A stretch of DNA of 64,000 nt from a bacterium SCSIO 12643. GTDB taxonomy: Bacteria > Bacteroidota > Bacteroidia > Flavobacteriales_G > Salibacteraceae. The position numbers were made by a program, and so were the translations under genes. Of this stretch, positions 51,362 through 59,888 are shown piece by piece. The notes under the pieces were generated by a model. The model did not search any database and was not told the origin of the DNA. It saw nothing but the letters and a program-made list of their open reading frames with translations. Location: positions 2,790,001 through 2,854,000 of the forward strand of contig CP073750.1 of the NCBI GenBank assembly GCA_024398135.1. Direction: 5' to 3'. Each line of letters begins with the position of its first letter. The stretch's first letter is position 1.

Positions 51362-51979
51362 TTATTCTATAACATTCAGATTTTGAATGATCTTAAAGTT
51401 GCGATATTCTCCCAATTTAGTGTCAAAGAATTCCTGTGTTGTGAAAGTGATAAACACTTTTTTATCCGTTAGTGTTTTATAGATGTTAGATAGTTCAACA
51501 TTGGATTCAATGAATGTAAACCAGTAAAACTTTGAAATCTTACCCTTTTCATCTTTTACAGAAAAAATCACAAATGAATCATCAGAGATTTGGGTGATTT
51601 GGCCTGTGACTACATTTTCAGAAGTTTCTTCTTCCGAATCACTAATTTCTCCTGTTTTGCCCATTAGTTTTAATAGCGCATCCGGGCAGGTCGTAGCCAT
51701 TTTAAGTCCAATAATACGTCCGAGTTCTTCACCCTGAGTCTCTATCTTATCAAAGTTAATCTTGTAATCTTTTTTCAATTGTTTTTGGTAAGGAGAAGCC
51801 GCTTCTAAAAGACAAAGTCCTAGTTTCATTTTATACTGTTCGATACTTAGTGTATCAGGTAGTTTGTCAAAACATTCACAGGTCGTTTCTGCGATTTTAT
51901 CCATGTAGTTTTGCGCAAATGAAAAGTTTGAAATTGTTAGGAGTAGCGTAAATAAAAGTGCGTGTTTAATTTTCATCAA
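51362..51979 (-). CDS. Secreted protein of unknown function
   Basis: 205 residues (start at 51979 or the second Met at 51976); signal peptide about 1-22 (NFSFAQ). The first mature segment has Cys residues at ETTCECFDK and CLLEAASPY and a TTCPDALL region, a conserved Bacteroidota helical domain (memory), followed by an acidic spacer (SDSEEETSE) and a beta-strand domain (VVTGQITQISDDSFVIFSV, EFFDTKLGEYRNFKIIQ). Monocistronic with a good terminator. Confidence 0.68.
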   Translation of the reverse strand: MMKIKHALLFTLLLTISNFSFAQNYMDKIAETTCECFDKLPDTLSIEQYKMKLGLCLLEAASPYQKQLKKDYKINFDKIETQGEELGRIIGLKMATTCPDALLKLMGKTGEISDSEEETSENVVTGQITQISDDSFVIFSVKDEKGKISKFYWFTFIESNVELSNIYKTLTDKKVFITFTTQEFFDTKLGEYRNFKIIQNLNVIE

Positions 51980-52121
51980 TCTGAATTTAAAATATTAGAA
52001 TTATAGTAGAATCTGTTTAAGCTAGGGATATTGGAATTATCATTTTATTCACTCACTGCATAAACGATCATCATCAGATGACGAAAGTACATTTTTATTG
52101 TTCTTAGAGGTTATCGGATCA

Positions 52122-53033
52122 TTACGGATTCATAAAATTTTCAATTTCATGAATAGATTGAGATGTAGCTTCTTCCTGAACAAAGTGTCCACATTCAAAT
52201 AATACGACTCGTGCTTTTGGTAATCGATGGGTCCATTTTTTCAAATACTCGGGAGTGATGAATGAATCTTGCATGCCCCATATGATGAGCCACGGTTTAT
52301 CTTCCAAAACATGTAACTGTTCCCATTGCTGCTGGTACCAATCAGAAGCACCTATTAATGACTGTCCGATTCGTAGGAGTGACCATCGGGATGATTTATT
52401 GGGAAAAGGGGAGATGTATTGTTGGTGTACTTCTTTAGACAAATTCCCTTGATCATAGAATCCTTTTTTGAGGAGGACCTTTGGAGAGAAATTCAATCGG
52501 AGGTAAAGAAACTTGCCCAATCCGGATTGAAGAATGTTATTGACCTTTTGAGCAGCAGGGTTTGTTTGGGTTTCCCATAACCAGGTATTCAATAGCACAA
52601 CTCTTTTAATCCGATCGTTATTTTGAATTGCAGCTGATAGACCAATGGGACCACCAAAATCATGTACGACCAGAGTCATGTTTTTAAGGTTTAGTTTATG
52701 GATAAATTCATCAAGGTTTTTTGAATGAGCCTGAGGTGTACTTTCAAAATTTTCTGGTTTTTCTGATAGACCAAAACCAATATGGTCCGGAGCGATACAT
52801 CGATATTTTGTAGAAAGTGAGGTAATAAAATCTCGATATAAAAATGACCAGGTTGGAGTGCCATGAATAAAAAGAATCACCTCTCCGGAACCTTGATCCA
52901 CGTAATGCATTTTTCCGGTTTCCAGTTGGATGAAATGATGTTCAAAAGGGTATAAGGTAGTGTCTAACCAGTCTTGTGATTTGATAGATGAATTCATGAT
53001 GAAAAGTATGGAGATGATAAACAAATGTTTCAT
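52122..53033 (-). CDS. Alpha/beta hydrolase with signal peptide, dehalogenase/epoxide-hydrolase-like
   Basis: 303 residues from the ATG at 53033, where a signal peptide (1-20, SSIKS) begins; an earlier in-frame ATG at 53075 would add 14 residues. The fold is intact: oxyanion FIHGTPTWSFLYRD, nucleophile elbow VVHDFGGPIGL (Asp), acid GMQDSFI and His in ECGHFVQEE. The Asp nucleophile groups it with haloalkane dehalogenases and epoxide hydrolases, but the usual Trp after the nucleophile is Phe (HDFGG), so halide binding is doubtful. Follows a Crp-type regulator. Confidence 0.8.
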   Translation of the reverse strand: MKHLFIISILFIMNSSIKSQDWLDTTLYPFEHHFIQLETGKMHYVDQGSGEVILFIHGTPTWSFLYRDFITSLSTKYRCIAPDHIGFGLSEKPENFESTPQAHSKNLDEFIHKLNLKNMTLVVHDFGGPIGLSAAIQNNDRIKRVVLLNTWLWETQTNPAAQKVNNILQSGLGKFLYLRLNFSPKVLLKKGFYDQGNLSKEVHQQYISPFPNKSSRWSLLRIGQSLIGASDWYQQQWEQLHVLEDKPWLIIWGMQDSFITPEYLKKWTHRLPKARVVLFECGHFVQEEATSQSIHEIENFMNP

Positions 53034-53096
53034 GGAATGATTTTGAAACAAATGTCCTTGAATACGATTCACCAAATCTTGGTTTATATCAAGATT

Positions 53097-53660
53097 TTAG
53101 ATTTTAATTGTCTTAAGCAGTTTGCTAAAATTACTCGGGTCGATTCTTAAATAAGAAGCTAAATCTTTTTGAGAAATCATTTGTAACAGATGAGGACTTC
53201 TGGAAGTAAAAACTTTAAAGCGACTTTCAATATCCAAAGCCATGAGTTCGTAGTAGCGATTCAATGTATCAATCAATAATATTTCGGTGGCTTTTCTAAA
53301 TAGGGTTTCTATCGGTCTATGCTTTTGCATCAGCTCCTGATGTTTTTCAAATGAAATACGGATGAATTTACTTTCTGTAATTGTGGTTAAAAAATACCTG
53401 GATGGACTCTGATTTAGAAATGATTCTGGAATTCCTGTGAATGATGGGGGATAGGTAAATGCGATAATATGTTCTTTATCTCCATTGATATAATATGATT
53501 TTTGAATCCCTTCCAGTACAAAATACATGTAGCGTTCGGTATCACCTTCCCAGGTCATGATGGTGCGTTTGGGAACACTGTATGGGGTCCAGTGCGAAAT
53601 ATATTCGTCCAAGATAGCATCATCTACCGAATGGACTTGAGAAAGGAATTCTTTAAGCAT
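53097..53660 (-). CDS. Crp/Fnr-family transcriptional regulator
   Basis: 187 residues: cNMP-binding-like domain (about 20-110; PKRTIMTWEGDTERYMYFVLEG, FTYPPSFTGIPESFL) and a C-terminal HTH (about 150-187; LLQMISQKDLASYLRIDPSNFSKLLKTI). Similar in layout to the regulator at 36096. It is directly upstream of the alpha/beta hydrolase (63-bp gap to its chosen start) and is the probable regulator of that gene. No Fe-S cysteines. Confidence 0.85.
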   Translation of the reverse strand: MLKEFLSQVHSVDDAILDEYISHWTPYSVPKRTIMTWEGDTERYMYFVLEGIQKSYYINGDKEHIIAFTYPPSFTGIPESFLNQSPSRYFLTTITESKFIRISFEKHQELMQKHRPIETLFRKATEILLIDTLNRYYELMALDIESRFKVFTSRSPHLLQMISQKDLASYLRIDPSNFSKLLKTIKI

Positions 53661-53661
53661 A

Positions 53662-54381
53662 TTACGAATTTGAGTCTTTTAATTCCATTTCAATCGTTTG
53701 CAGTACAACTGAGATTTGTTGTGCGTATTCCGGATCGTTTTCAGAAACCTTAAAAAACTCCGTTTCTAATATTAGAAGTAAATCCTGCTTCGAAAGAAGT
53801 TGGTCTATGATATCGTTACGTTGAACACCATTTATTTTAAGCCCTTTTTGGAATAGCTGGAATCCATTAGAGTAAAAGAATTGGACAAAGTTTTTAAGCG
53901 CATTTTGTTTTTGAGAAAGATCCCAAACATGGATTAAATCTTCCAGATCGAAAAAGAAGGAATAGTATTCAAAACTGTTATAATCTACATAGGATTCATT
54001 TTTATTGATAAATACGAGCCAATCGGCATAAATAAAATCTTTAATGGCATTTACTTCAGCTGCATCCCAGGTTTCCCATTCTGCATATTTAAGCTTACTG
54101 ATAAGATAAAATATCCCCATTACCACAGAATCTCCTTTTTGATGATGTAATTCCAGAATTCTTGGCAGATAGTGTTTGTAATGGTTTAAATCTCCCCAGG
54201 TATACATAGCGCTTCCGTGATAGGAACTAAAATCATCTTCTTCTAATTCACGAAGCTTTTTAGAAGCCAATTTTTTGACATCTTCTGGATCAATACAACC
54301 ACAATCACAATAATGCATATTGTCAGGGGTGTACTTTGAAAATGTACGGTACAAGTTTTCTATAGCTTCCTGAGCGGTCAT
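53662..54381 (-). CDS. Conserved hypothetical protein
   Basis: 239 residues, cytoplasmic and helix-rich; no signal peptide. A Cys-rich short motif (MHYCDCGCIDPEDVKKLASKK) lies near residues 23-40 and may bind metal; aromatic-rich segments (YHGSAMYTWGDLNHYKHYLP; FEYYSFFFDLEDLIHVWDL) follow. Not recognised. It lies 1 nt before the Crp regulator gene, so the two are likely co-transcribed, and 3 nt after the DUF3667 gene. Confidence 0.6.
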   Translation of the reverse strand: MTAQEAIENLYRTFSKYTPDNMHYCDCGCIDPEDVKKLASKKLRELEEDDFSSYHGSAMYTWGDLNHYKHYLPRILELHHQKGDSVVMGIFYLISKLKYAEWETWDAAEVNAIKDFIYADWLVFINKNESYVDYNSFEYYSFFFDLEDLIHVWDLSQKQNALKNFVQFFYSNGFQLFQKGLKINGVQRNDIIDQLLSKQDLLLILETEFFKVSENDPEYAQQISVVLQTIEMELKDSNS

Positions 54382-54384
54382 AAT

Positions 54385-55149
54385 TTACATGGCGTTTAAT
54401 CCGGCTATTGTGAGCATTCCAAAAATAAACAGAAGCGCCAGGATAAATATGGCAGTCAAAATATATATGGATGCCACCCTAAGAATATTGCCTATAACTC
54501 CTCGATTCTGGAAGAATTGAATATATACCCAAAAGCAATAGAATACAGAACCCAATAGGGTAATGAATTGCATGACATAGTTTTCAGGGTTCAGGATAAG
54601 ATAGAAGAAATGGAGTAATAAGAATATGATGGTTTGCTGTCCTGTGATATACAAGTTGAGGACAATATGTTCAAAATAATTATAGCCGTCTTTTTTGAAG
54701 ACGAGATATGATGCGAATGAAAAAAATATTAAAGTAAACAGTGTAGAGTAAGCATAATGATTTTCAAACCAAATCAAAGTATCGTGAAAAATGGCTGTAG
54801 TTTGATCATTTGATTCTGATGCACCTGCCATTCCGGAGATGAAATCTGCCAAAACCGTTTTTACTTCAGTCAAATAGGAGGCGATTACGTATATGGTTGA
54901 GGTCACCAGAACAAATGCCAAAGGTTTAAAATGACGGACTCTTTTCCCTTCTAAAAACTCTCGAATAGAATGACCCGGACGTGTAAAAAGCTCTTTTACA
55001 GTATAGAGTAATCCATTATTTATTTGTAGAATACTCGAAGAGAATTCACTTGAGATATATTTAAAATTTATTCTTTGAACCTGAGCGTTTTGTCCACAAT
55101 GATGACAAAATTCACCCTCAATACTTTGGTTACAGTTTTTACAAACCAT
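54385..55149 (-). CDS. DUF3667 membrane protein with zinc ribbon
   Basis: 254 residues. The N-terminus has Cys3, Cys6, Cys15 and Cys18, a zinc-ribbon; the TRPGHSIREFLEGKRVRHFKPL stretch (about 55-78, shown here in part) is the DUF3667 signature; four membrane segments follow. The domain is widespread in Bacteroidota and of unknown function. It stands in a minus-strand run with the hypothetical at 53662 (3-nt gap). Confidence 0.85.
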   Translation of the reverse strand: MVCKNCNQSIEGEFCHHCGQNAQVQRINFKYISSEFSSSILQINNGLLYTVKELFTRPGHSIREFLEGKRVRHFKPLAFVLVTSTIYVIASYLTEVKTVLADFISGMAGASESNDQTTAIFHDTLIWFENHYAYSTLFTLIFFSFASYLVFKKDGYNYFEHIVLNLYITGQQTIIFLLLHFFYLILNPENYVMQFITLLGSVFYCFWVYIQFFQNRGVIGNILRVASIYILTAIFILALLFIFGMLTIAGLNAM

Positions 55150-55166
55150 TAAAACAGGATTTGGTT

Positions 55167-55706
55167 TTATCGGATTCTCTTATAATGACTTTGAACGATT
55201 TGTCCCAGGCAGACCGTTGATTTAACACATTCAAAATTTAAGCGAGATGAGATATCAGCAAAAAGAGAACTACCTCCACCTAAAAGAACCGGGATTGTGG
55301 AAATGATCATTTCATCAATCAGGTCTTCCCGTAGAAAACTTTGAATGACTTTGCCGCCATCAATGTATAAACGATGATAACCTTGATCATGAATTTGTTT
55401 GAGGACCTCGGTTAATGAACCTTGTACCAGAAAAACTTTGTCTGCATATTTTTCCGGGATTTCTCTTAGGGTTTTACTGAGAACGAAAACAGGTTTTTGA
55501 TAAGGCCATTCAATATCAAATCCACAAACGGTTTCGAAAGTGGTTCGCCCCATAACCAGAGCATCAATTTGAGAGGTGAACTCTATATAACCCATATCTT
55601 CCTGATTGGGATTTGGAATGCTGTCTAACCAATCAATATCACCATTTTGATCTGCAATATAACCGTCTAAACTGGTAGCGATAAATACACTGTTTTTTGT
55701 TTCCAT
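55167..55706 (-). CDS. Dihydrofolate reductase family protein (RibD C-terminal-like)
   Basis: 179 residues of the RibD-C/YwjB type: ATSLDGYIADQNGDIDWL (about 10-27), ALVMGRTTFETV, PVFVLSKT, LYIDGGKVIQSFL and LIDEMIISTIPVLLGGG. These match the reductase family, not the canonical folA enzyme, so it probably reduces other pteridine-like or aldehyde substrates with NADPH. The gene is 18 nt upstream of the DUF3667 gene. Confidence 0.88.
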   Translation of the reverse strand: METKNSVFIATSLDGYIADQNGDIDWLDSIPNPNQEDMGYIEFTSQIDALVMGRTTFETVCGFDIEWPYQKPVFVLSKTLREIPEKYADKVFLVQGSLTEVLKQIHDQGYHRLYIDGGKVIQSFLREDLIDEMIISTIPVLLGGGSSLFADISSRLNFECVKSTVCLGQIVQSHYKRIR

Positions 55707-55745
55707 GGAATTTTGTTTGAGTAGACTAATGTACGGTTTTATGTG

Positions 55746-56438
55746 CTACGATAGGATTTCTTTGAGCATAGATTCTCCTTTGGAAAAGTCGTCACACGTC
55801 CATTCCCATTTTTCTTTGAGAAATAATATGTCATTTATGATTTCTGGGGTGGATTCGCATTTTCCGGTTTTAAAGTCACCCGCTAAATTCTGATGTTGAT
55901 AAGTGAAGATGAGTTTTCCTTCTTCAATTCTTCCGGAAAGTGTACCGAACAAAATTTCTCCGCCTCCATAAGTCGCCCAGATGATGTTTTGTTTCTGATG
56001 GTAATGAAATATAGTTTTTGAACTGACTTCTCCGTTTTCGGTATTTGAAACAGACTTGAATTTCTTACCGTTATAGTTAATTTCAGCGCCAGTGGTAAAA
56101 GGAGCTTCGATTCGATCTCCGACAGTAGAAGGGGTAGAAATTACCAGAAACTCTAAATCGGAATCGTGAATGTTTTTAACCTGATGTGTGATTTGGGGTA
56201 GAATCCGAATTCCTTCTCGTTCGTGGACGTCAATGGTTTGATCTTCAAATTCAAAAGTAGCGATCCCATCAATAACGTAGAAAAACTGCTCTGCAAAATG
56301 ATGGTAATGTTTAACTTCCTCGGTATGTGGAGGCATGCGTTCTTCAATGATACTAAGGTGGTCACTTTTGACCAGATGCCATCCGCTGCATTTTTCGCCC
56401 CAGGTATAGTGGTTATTTTTAGTTTTAGAAGTTTTCAT
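55746..56438 (-). CDS. Cupin fused to a C-terminal YjgA/'n-acetylglutamate synthase-like' domain
   Basis: 230 residues with two regions. Residues about 1-110: single cupin (HYHHFAEQFFYVIDG, HEREGIRILPQITHQV) with the usual His/Glu metal set. Residues about 115-230: a beta-rich domain beginning INYNGKKFKSVSNTENGEVS and ending KWEWTCDDFSKGES, which I recall from separate small proteins often labelled 'n-acetylglutamate synthase' although that function is doubtful. A cupin-plus-domain fusion is unusual. Its start lies 51 nt from the palindrome at 56489. Confidence 0.72.
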   Translation of the reverse strand: MKTSKTKNNHYTWGEKCSGWHLVKSDHLSIIEERMPPHTEEVKHYHHFAEQFFYVIDGIATFEFEDQTIDVHEREGIRILPQITHQVKNIHDSDLEFLVISTPSTVGDRIEAPFTTGAEINYNGKKFKSVSNTENGEVSSKTIFHYHQKQNIIWATYGGGEILFGTLSGRIEEGKLIFTYQHQNLAGDFKTGKCESTPEIINDILFLKEKWEWTCDDFSKGESMLKEILS

Positions 56439-56488
56439 TTATAAAATGAACATGGTTTTATCGGTTATAGAATAGGGTCAAATTTAAA

Positions 56489-56522
56489 ATAAATAAAGCA
56501 CCAGTACTGGTACTTTATTTAT
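56489..56522. terminator. Long palindrome, probable bidirectional terminator
   Basis: ATAAATAAAG and CTTTATTTAT flank a CACCAGTACTGGTA core; almost the whole 34 bp is an inverted repeat (one mismatch pair). It lies 14 nt after the SDR stop (minus) and 51 nt before the cupin gene. The A/T-rich arms suit a terminator, but the perfect CCAGTACTGG core could also be an operator. Confidence 0.6.
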
Positions 56523-56536
56523 AAGCGTAAAGCGAA

Positions 56537-57466
56537 TTACGCTGCGGGGATAAAAGAATAAATCGCTTGTGCCGCATTGTCTTGATAAGACTCAATTTTT
56601 AGATCGCTAAAAATGTCACTCTGATCCACCACTGGTCCCGTTAGGACGTTTTCTTTACTGGCGTAGAAAGTGCCACTTTTTAATGCTTCATTTTCTATTC
56701 CATCGACAAATCTTTTAGCCCCTTTGCTTAAACTATGAGATAAGCCTAACAAAGGCATGAAAATAGGCATCCCCACATATTTAAACATAAAGCGTTGTAA
56801 GAATGGGAGGTCATCAAATCCTTGTGTACCACGTGTACCTCCCGGACTCATACTGATGAATCTGATGTTTTTGTTTTTTCTCGCCATAGATGACATCCAC
56901 ATGGTACCTCCATATTTAACTACACCATACACTTGCATCGGATCGAATGAACTTCCAAATGCAGTTCCGTCAAACACCGACTTAAATTCCTGTACTGAAG
57001 AAGTTTTTAAATCCGGGCGTTTCATTCCCATTTTTTTGATGCCACGAGCCGCTTCAGTACTGGCAAAAAGCGCTACTTTTTTAAGTTTATCTGCTTTAAG
57101 TAATTCATCTAAAAGAACCACATGACCTAGTAGGTTTACCGCAGTAATATTGGTAACGCCATCTTTAGTGATTTTTTCAGGAGTTCTGCCACCTGTGCCT
57201 CCGGCATTCATAATTAAAGCATCAACCGGTTGGTTTAGTTTTTTAACCGCTGCGCGAACTGACTCCGGTTTGGAAACATCCATGATCAAAATCTCAAAAA
57301 TGGATCGGTTGGTGATTTGTTCCAGTTCCCTTTTGGCGGCTTCCGCTTTGGTTGGATTACGACAAGCGAGAACTATTCTTTCTGTTGATTTTTTTAATGC
57401 TAATTGTTTAGCTGTTTCTTTACCAATACCAGCATTGGCACCGGTAATCATTATTGACTTATTCAT
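56537..57466 (-). CDS. Short-chain dehydrogenase/reductase
   Basis: 309 residues, Rossmann fold: cofactor motif TGANAGIG (8-15), MNAGG for the NNAG element, and YGVVK (the YxxxK catalytic pair) with the Ser (FASTEAARG) ahead of it. The C-terminus after about residue 205 lacks the common SDR lid and is longer than classical members, resembling the protochlorophyllide-reductase-like group. Probably NAD(P)H-dependent, substrate unknown. It is followed 11 nt later by a DUF4345 gene upstream in transcription, likely the same operon. Confidence 0.88.
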   Translation of the reverse strand: MNKSIMITGANAGIGKETAKQLALKKSTERIVLACRNPTKAEAAKRELEQITNRSIFEILIMDVSKPESVRAAVKKLNQPVDALIMNAGGTGGRTPEKITKDGVTNITAVNLLGHVVLLDELLKADKLKKVALFASTEAARGIKKMGMKRPDLKTSSVQEFKSVFDGTAFGSSFDPMQVYGVVKYGGTMWMSSMARKNKNIRFISMSPGGTRGTQGFDDLPFLQRFMFKYVGMPIFMPLLGLSHSLSKGAKRFVDGIENEALKSGTFYASKENVLTGPVVDQSDIFSDLKIESYQDNAAQAIYSFIPAA

Positions 57467-57477
57467 GATTTAATGGT

Positions 57478-57882
57478 TTATTGATTACTAACTTTATTTT
57501 GTTGTGTGATGAATAGGATGGCTCCGGTAATTCCCAGGACGAATTCCAGAATGGTTGCTTTGATCAATCCGTCTACAGGATCTCCATCGCTGAAAATGCT
57601 GATGGCTCTACCGATCCCTAGTGTCAAAAATGTAAGGGTAGACATGAGCGCAGCGGTATAAGAAAGCTTTTTTGAGAAAGCGCCAGTTAACGAAATCAGT
57701 GCGATTCCAAGTAATAGGGCACTCATGGCTCGGATATCATTTAATACGCTAATATTTCCGGAAATATCAATTCCGGCACTGGCTTTCATTTCAACAGGCA
57801 TCAACAATGTTGCACCACCAATAAATGTGAGCAACAATCCTGAAATAACTAAATAGATTTTTAATGTTTTTGAATTCTTCAT
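57478..57882 (-). CDS. DUF4345 membrane protein
   Basis: 134 residues with four hydrophobic segments (about 9-28, 45-65, 74-92, 105-125), ISLTGAFSKK and TLGIGRAIS in the loops: the DUF4345 pattern (memory). First gene of a unit with the SDR (11-nt gap). Function unknown; perhaps paired with the SDR in lipid or quinone metabolism. Confidence 0.78.
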   Translation of the reverse strand: MKNSKTLKIYLVISGLLLTFIGGATLLMPVEMKASAGIDISGNISVLNDIRAMSALLLGIALISLTGAFSKKLSYTAALMSTLTFLTLGIGRAISIFSDGDPVDGLIKATILEFVLGITGAILFITQQNKVSNQ

Positions 57883-57962
57883 GACTTTGATTTTTTGTTC
57901 GATACAAAAGTCGATGAAGATTAAGGGTTAGATTTCTCGTTTCAGTTCAAAGACTGCTCATT

Positions 57963-58799
57963 TTAGCTCAAACGATAATCCGAAGGGGATTTCCCGTATT
58001 CTGCAGTGAAATTTCGATTAAAAGTAGCCAGAGAATCAAAACCAACATCGTAAGCGATATCCGAGATTCTAAGGTTTTCAGATTTTAACAACTCTGCGGC
58101 TTTTTCTACTTTCTTCCGATTGATGTATTTCTTTGGGCTTTCATTAAAAACTTCCTTAAACTTTCGTTTAAAGGAGGAGATACTTAAATGACTAAGCGCA
58201 GATAATTCTTCTAACGATAGATTGGCATAGAGGTTATGTTGAATGACTGTTTTAAATGCCGTATCAGTCGGTTTAAAAAGTGCTGCCAGAAAATCCATTT
58301 GAGAAGGCGCCTGTTGAGACTTGGTCATTAACAGGATAAATTCTCTGAGTTTGGTCTTAATAATATTTTCATCCGCCAGTTCAGGGTTGTCCAGAAGAAT
58401 GTCAATACTTTGTCTATAATTTTCTAACAGCCGATCAACCTGCACCTGTTTTAAATTATAATCCACGGTATAATTCGAACTGGAAAGATCAAATTCAAAC
58501 AGGTCTTTCACTAAAGAAGGATATAAGAAAATACCCACAGACTCAATTCCATCTTTACAGAGTTCATCATTATCAGAAGGCTCAAAGAAGTAATTCAGAC
58601 ATTTAGCCAGCATGGCCGTATCCCGGTTGAGTTTTAGATAATCTTCGGGAGCACGTACATTGACTTCACCTTTATTTACGAACATAAAGCAAGCTTCTTC
58701 TTCAACGTAATGCTTCAAGGTACGATTGAAGAAAGGCATAGACAGTCGAATAAAAACGATTCGATCTTTATACGTAATGACTTGCTCTTTGAATTCCAT
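57963..58799 (-). CDS. AraC-family transcriptional regulator
   Basis: 278 residues. N-terminal sensor domain (about 15-140; weak cupin, FVNKGEVNVRAPEDYLKL) and a canonical AraC double HTH at the end (about 185-278; LEELSALSHLSISSFKRKFK, ISDIAYDVGFDSLATFNRNF, SPSDYRLS). It is a paralogue of the regulator at 59889 (both have a 'FKT-I-NLY' helix before the HTH, and the same length). Its neighbours are the DUF4345-SDR pair downstream. Confidence 0.9.
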   Translation of the reverse strand: MEFKEQVITYKDRIVFIRLSMPFFNRTLKHYVEEEACFMFVNKGEVNVRAPEDYLKLNRDTAMLAKCLNYFFEPSDNDELCKDGIESVGIFLYPSLVKDLFEFDLSSSNYTVDYNLKQVQVDRLLENYRQSIDILLDNPELADENIIKTKLREFILLMTKSQQAPSQMDFLAALFKPTDTAFKTVIQHNLYANLSLEELSALSHLSISSFKRKFKEVFNESPKKYINRKKVEKAAELLKSENLRISDIAYDVGFDSLATFNRNFTAEYGKSPSDYRLS

Positions 58800-58828
58800 G
58801 ATGATTGATTGGCAATGCGCTAAAATAC

Positions 58829-58845
58829 ATCACAATTTTTGTGAT
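58829..58845. promoter_or_regulatory. Small inverted repeat between the VOC and AraC genes
   Basis: ATCACAA / TTT / TTGTGAT, 7-bp arms and 3-nt loop, 30 nt upstream of the AraC ATG at 58799 and 5 nt after the VOC stop. Either a weak terminator or an operator. Confidence 0.4.
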
Positions 58846-58849
58846 TGTG

Positions 58850-59257
58850 CTACATTCTACGAATACAATTTGAGCGATTGATATAATTTGAAATTTCAAT
58901 TAAGTTACCGTCAGGGTCACGAATGTAAATGGATTTAATTGGTCCGGCAGCCCCTGTTCTATTTAAGATTCCTCCGATTGTTGGTATTTGTTTACGGTCT
59001 AATTCTTTTTTGATTTCTTCAATCGGATTTGTTGAAATCAAGCATAAATCAGAAGAACCGCATATGGGATGCATCGCTTTTGGTTCGAGTTCATTTCCTT
59101 TTTGATGGAGATTGATTTTTTGTGAACCAAAGAGAAGGGCTTTTCGCCCTTCTCCAAATGTGATTTCTTTCATGCCCAGTACTTGTGTATAAAACTGACA
59201 TGTTTTATTTACATCATGAACGGTTAGTACAATATGGTCTATACTATTAATTCGCAT
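58850..59257 (-). CDS. VOC-family (glyoxalase-like) protein
   Basis: 135 residues, one vicinal-oxygen-chelate module pair: SIDHIVLTVHDVNKTCQFY (metal His8), GRKALLFGSQKINLHQKG, and a C-terminal IRDPDGNLIEISNYI (metal Glu). Typical of bleomycin-resistance/glyoxalase-type proteins; substrate unknown. The start overlaps the PEBP stop by one base (TAATG), so it is translationally coupled to that gene. Confidence 0.88.
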   Translation of the reverse strand: MRINSIDHIVLTVHDVNKTCQFYTQVLGMKEITFGEGRKALLFGSQKINLHQKGNELEPKAMHPICGSSDLCLISTNPIEEIKKELDRKQIPTIGGILNRTGAAGPIKSIYIRDPDGNLIEISNYINRSNCIRRM

Positions 59258-59799
59258 TAACGTTGAAAATATGAAATGATAGATGCTTTAGCAATTGCTG
59301 TAGAGTTCAGATAATAGCCTACCAATGCAGGGCTCGCATTGGCATCTAAGTCCAGATGATCAGTGTTTAAAGCGTATACGGTGATGATATATCTATGCGC
59401 TTGATCTCCTTCGGGTGGACATGGACCACCGTATCCAACTGTACCAAAATCGGTAATGCTTTGTATACAACCATCAGGTAATAGTCCATTGAGTGTATTG
59501 CTAGCACCTCTTTTGAATTGGTGAATATCAGCTGGGATATTAAATACAACCCAGTGCCACCATCCACTTCCTGTTGGGGCATCAGGATCATAAATTGTAA
59601 TAGCAAAACTTTTAGTCCCTTTTGGAGCATTTTTCCAGGATAACTGGGGTGAAATATTTTCACCTGTACAGCCAAAGCCATTAAAAACTTGTTCGTTGGT
59701 CATTTGACCACCAAGATCCTTACTTTTTAAAGTAAAAGTTTGCGCATGAATGTAGGTTGCGGAAAATCCGACCATCAATAAAATCATTAAATTTTTCAT
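59257..59799 (-). CDS. YbhB/YbcL-family PEBP-like protein, secreted
   Basis: 180 residues; signal peptide (1-19, ending HAQ). PEBP motifs: SPQLSWKNAPKGTKSFAIT, YDPDAPTGSGWWHWVVFNIP and GPCPPEGDQAHRYIITVYAL, where the conserved Asp-Pro-Asp-Ala-Pro and the ligand-pocket His/Gly stretch are intact. Function in bacteria unclear; may bind small anionic ligands. It leads the VOC gene. Confidence 0.9.
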   Translation of the reverse strand: MKNLMILLMVGFSATYIHAQTFTLKSKDLGGQMTNEQVFNGFGCTGENISPQLSWKNAPKGTKSFAITIYDPDAPTGSGWWHWVVFNIPADIHQFKRGASNTLNGLLPDGCIQSITDFGTVGYGGPCPPEGDQAHRYIITVYALNTDHLDLDANASPALVGYYLNSTAIAKASIISYFQR

Positions 59800-59824
59800 A
59801 GTAAATCGTGTTTGAATTCGGAGG

Positions 59825-59832
59825 CAAATTTA
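59825..59832 (-). promoter_or_regulatory. Candidate -7 box of the PEBP-VOC operon
   Basis: Minus-strand TAAATTTG, exact TAnnTTTG, 25 nt before the ATG at 59799. Confidence 0.4.
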
Positions 59833-59888
59833 TACCTGCCAGATCATGATGAAGGGTTATAAAGTATTCCTAAAAGTCCATATTGAAC

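Noticed and set aside
52122-53033. Naming the alpha/beta hydrolase a haloalkane dehalogenase
   Set aside because: The nucleophile Asp is present, but the Trp usually following it for halide binding is Phe, so the specific name is not supported.
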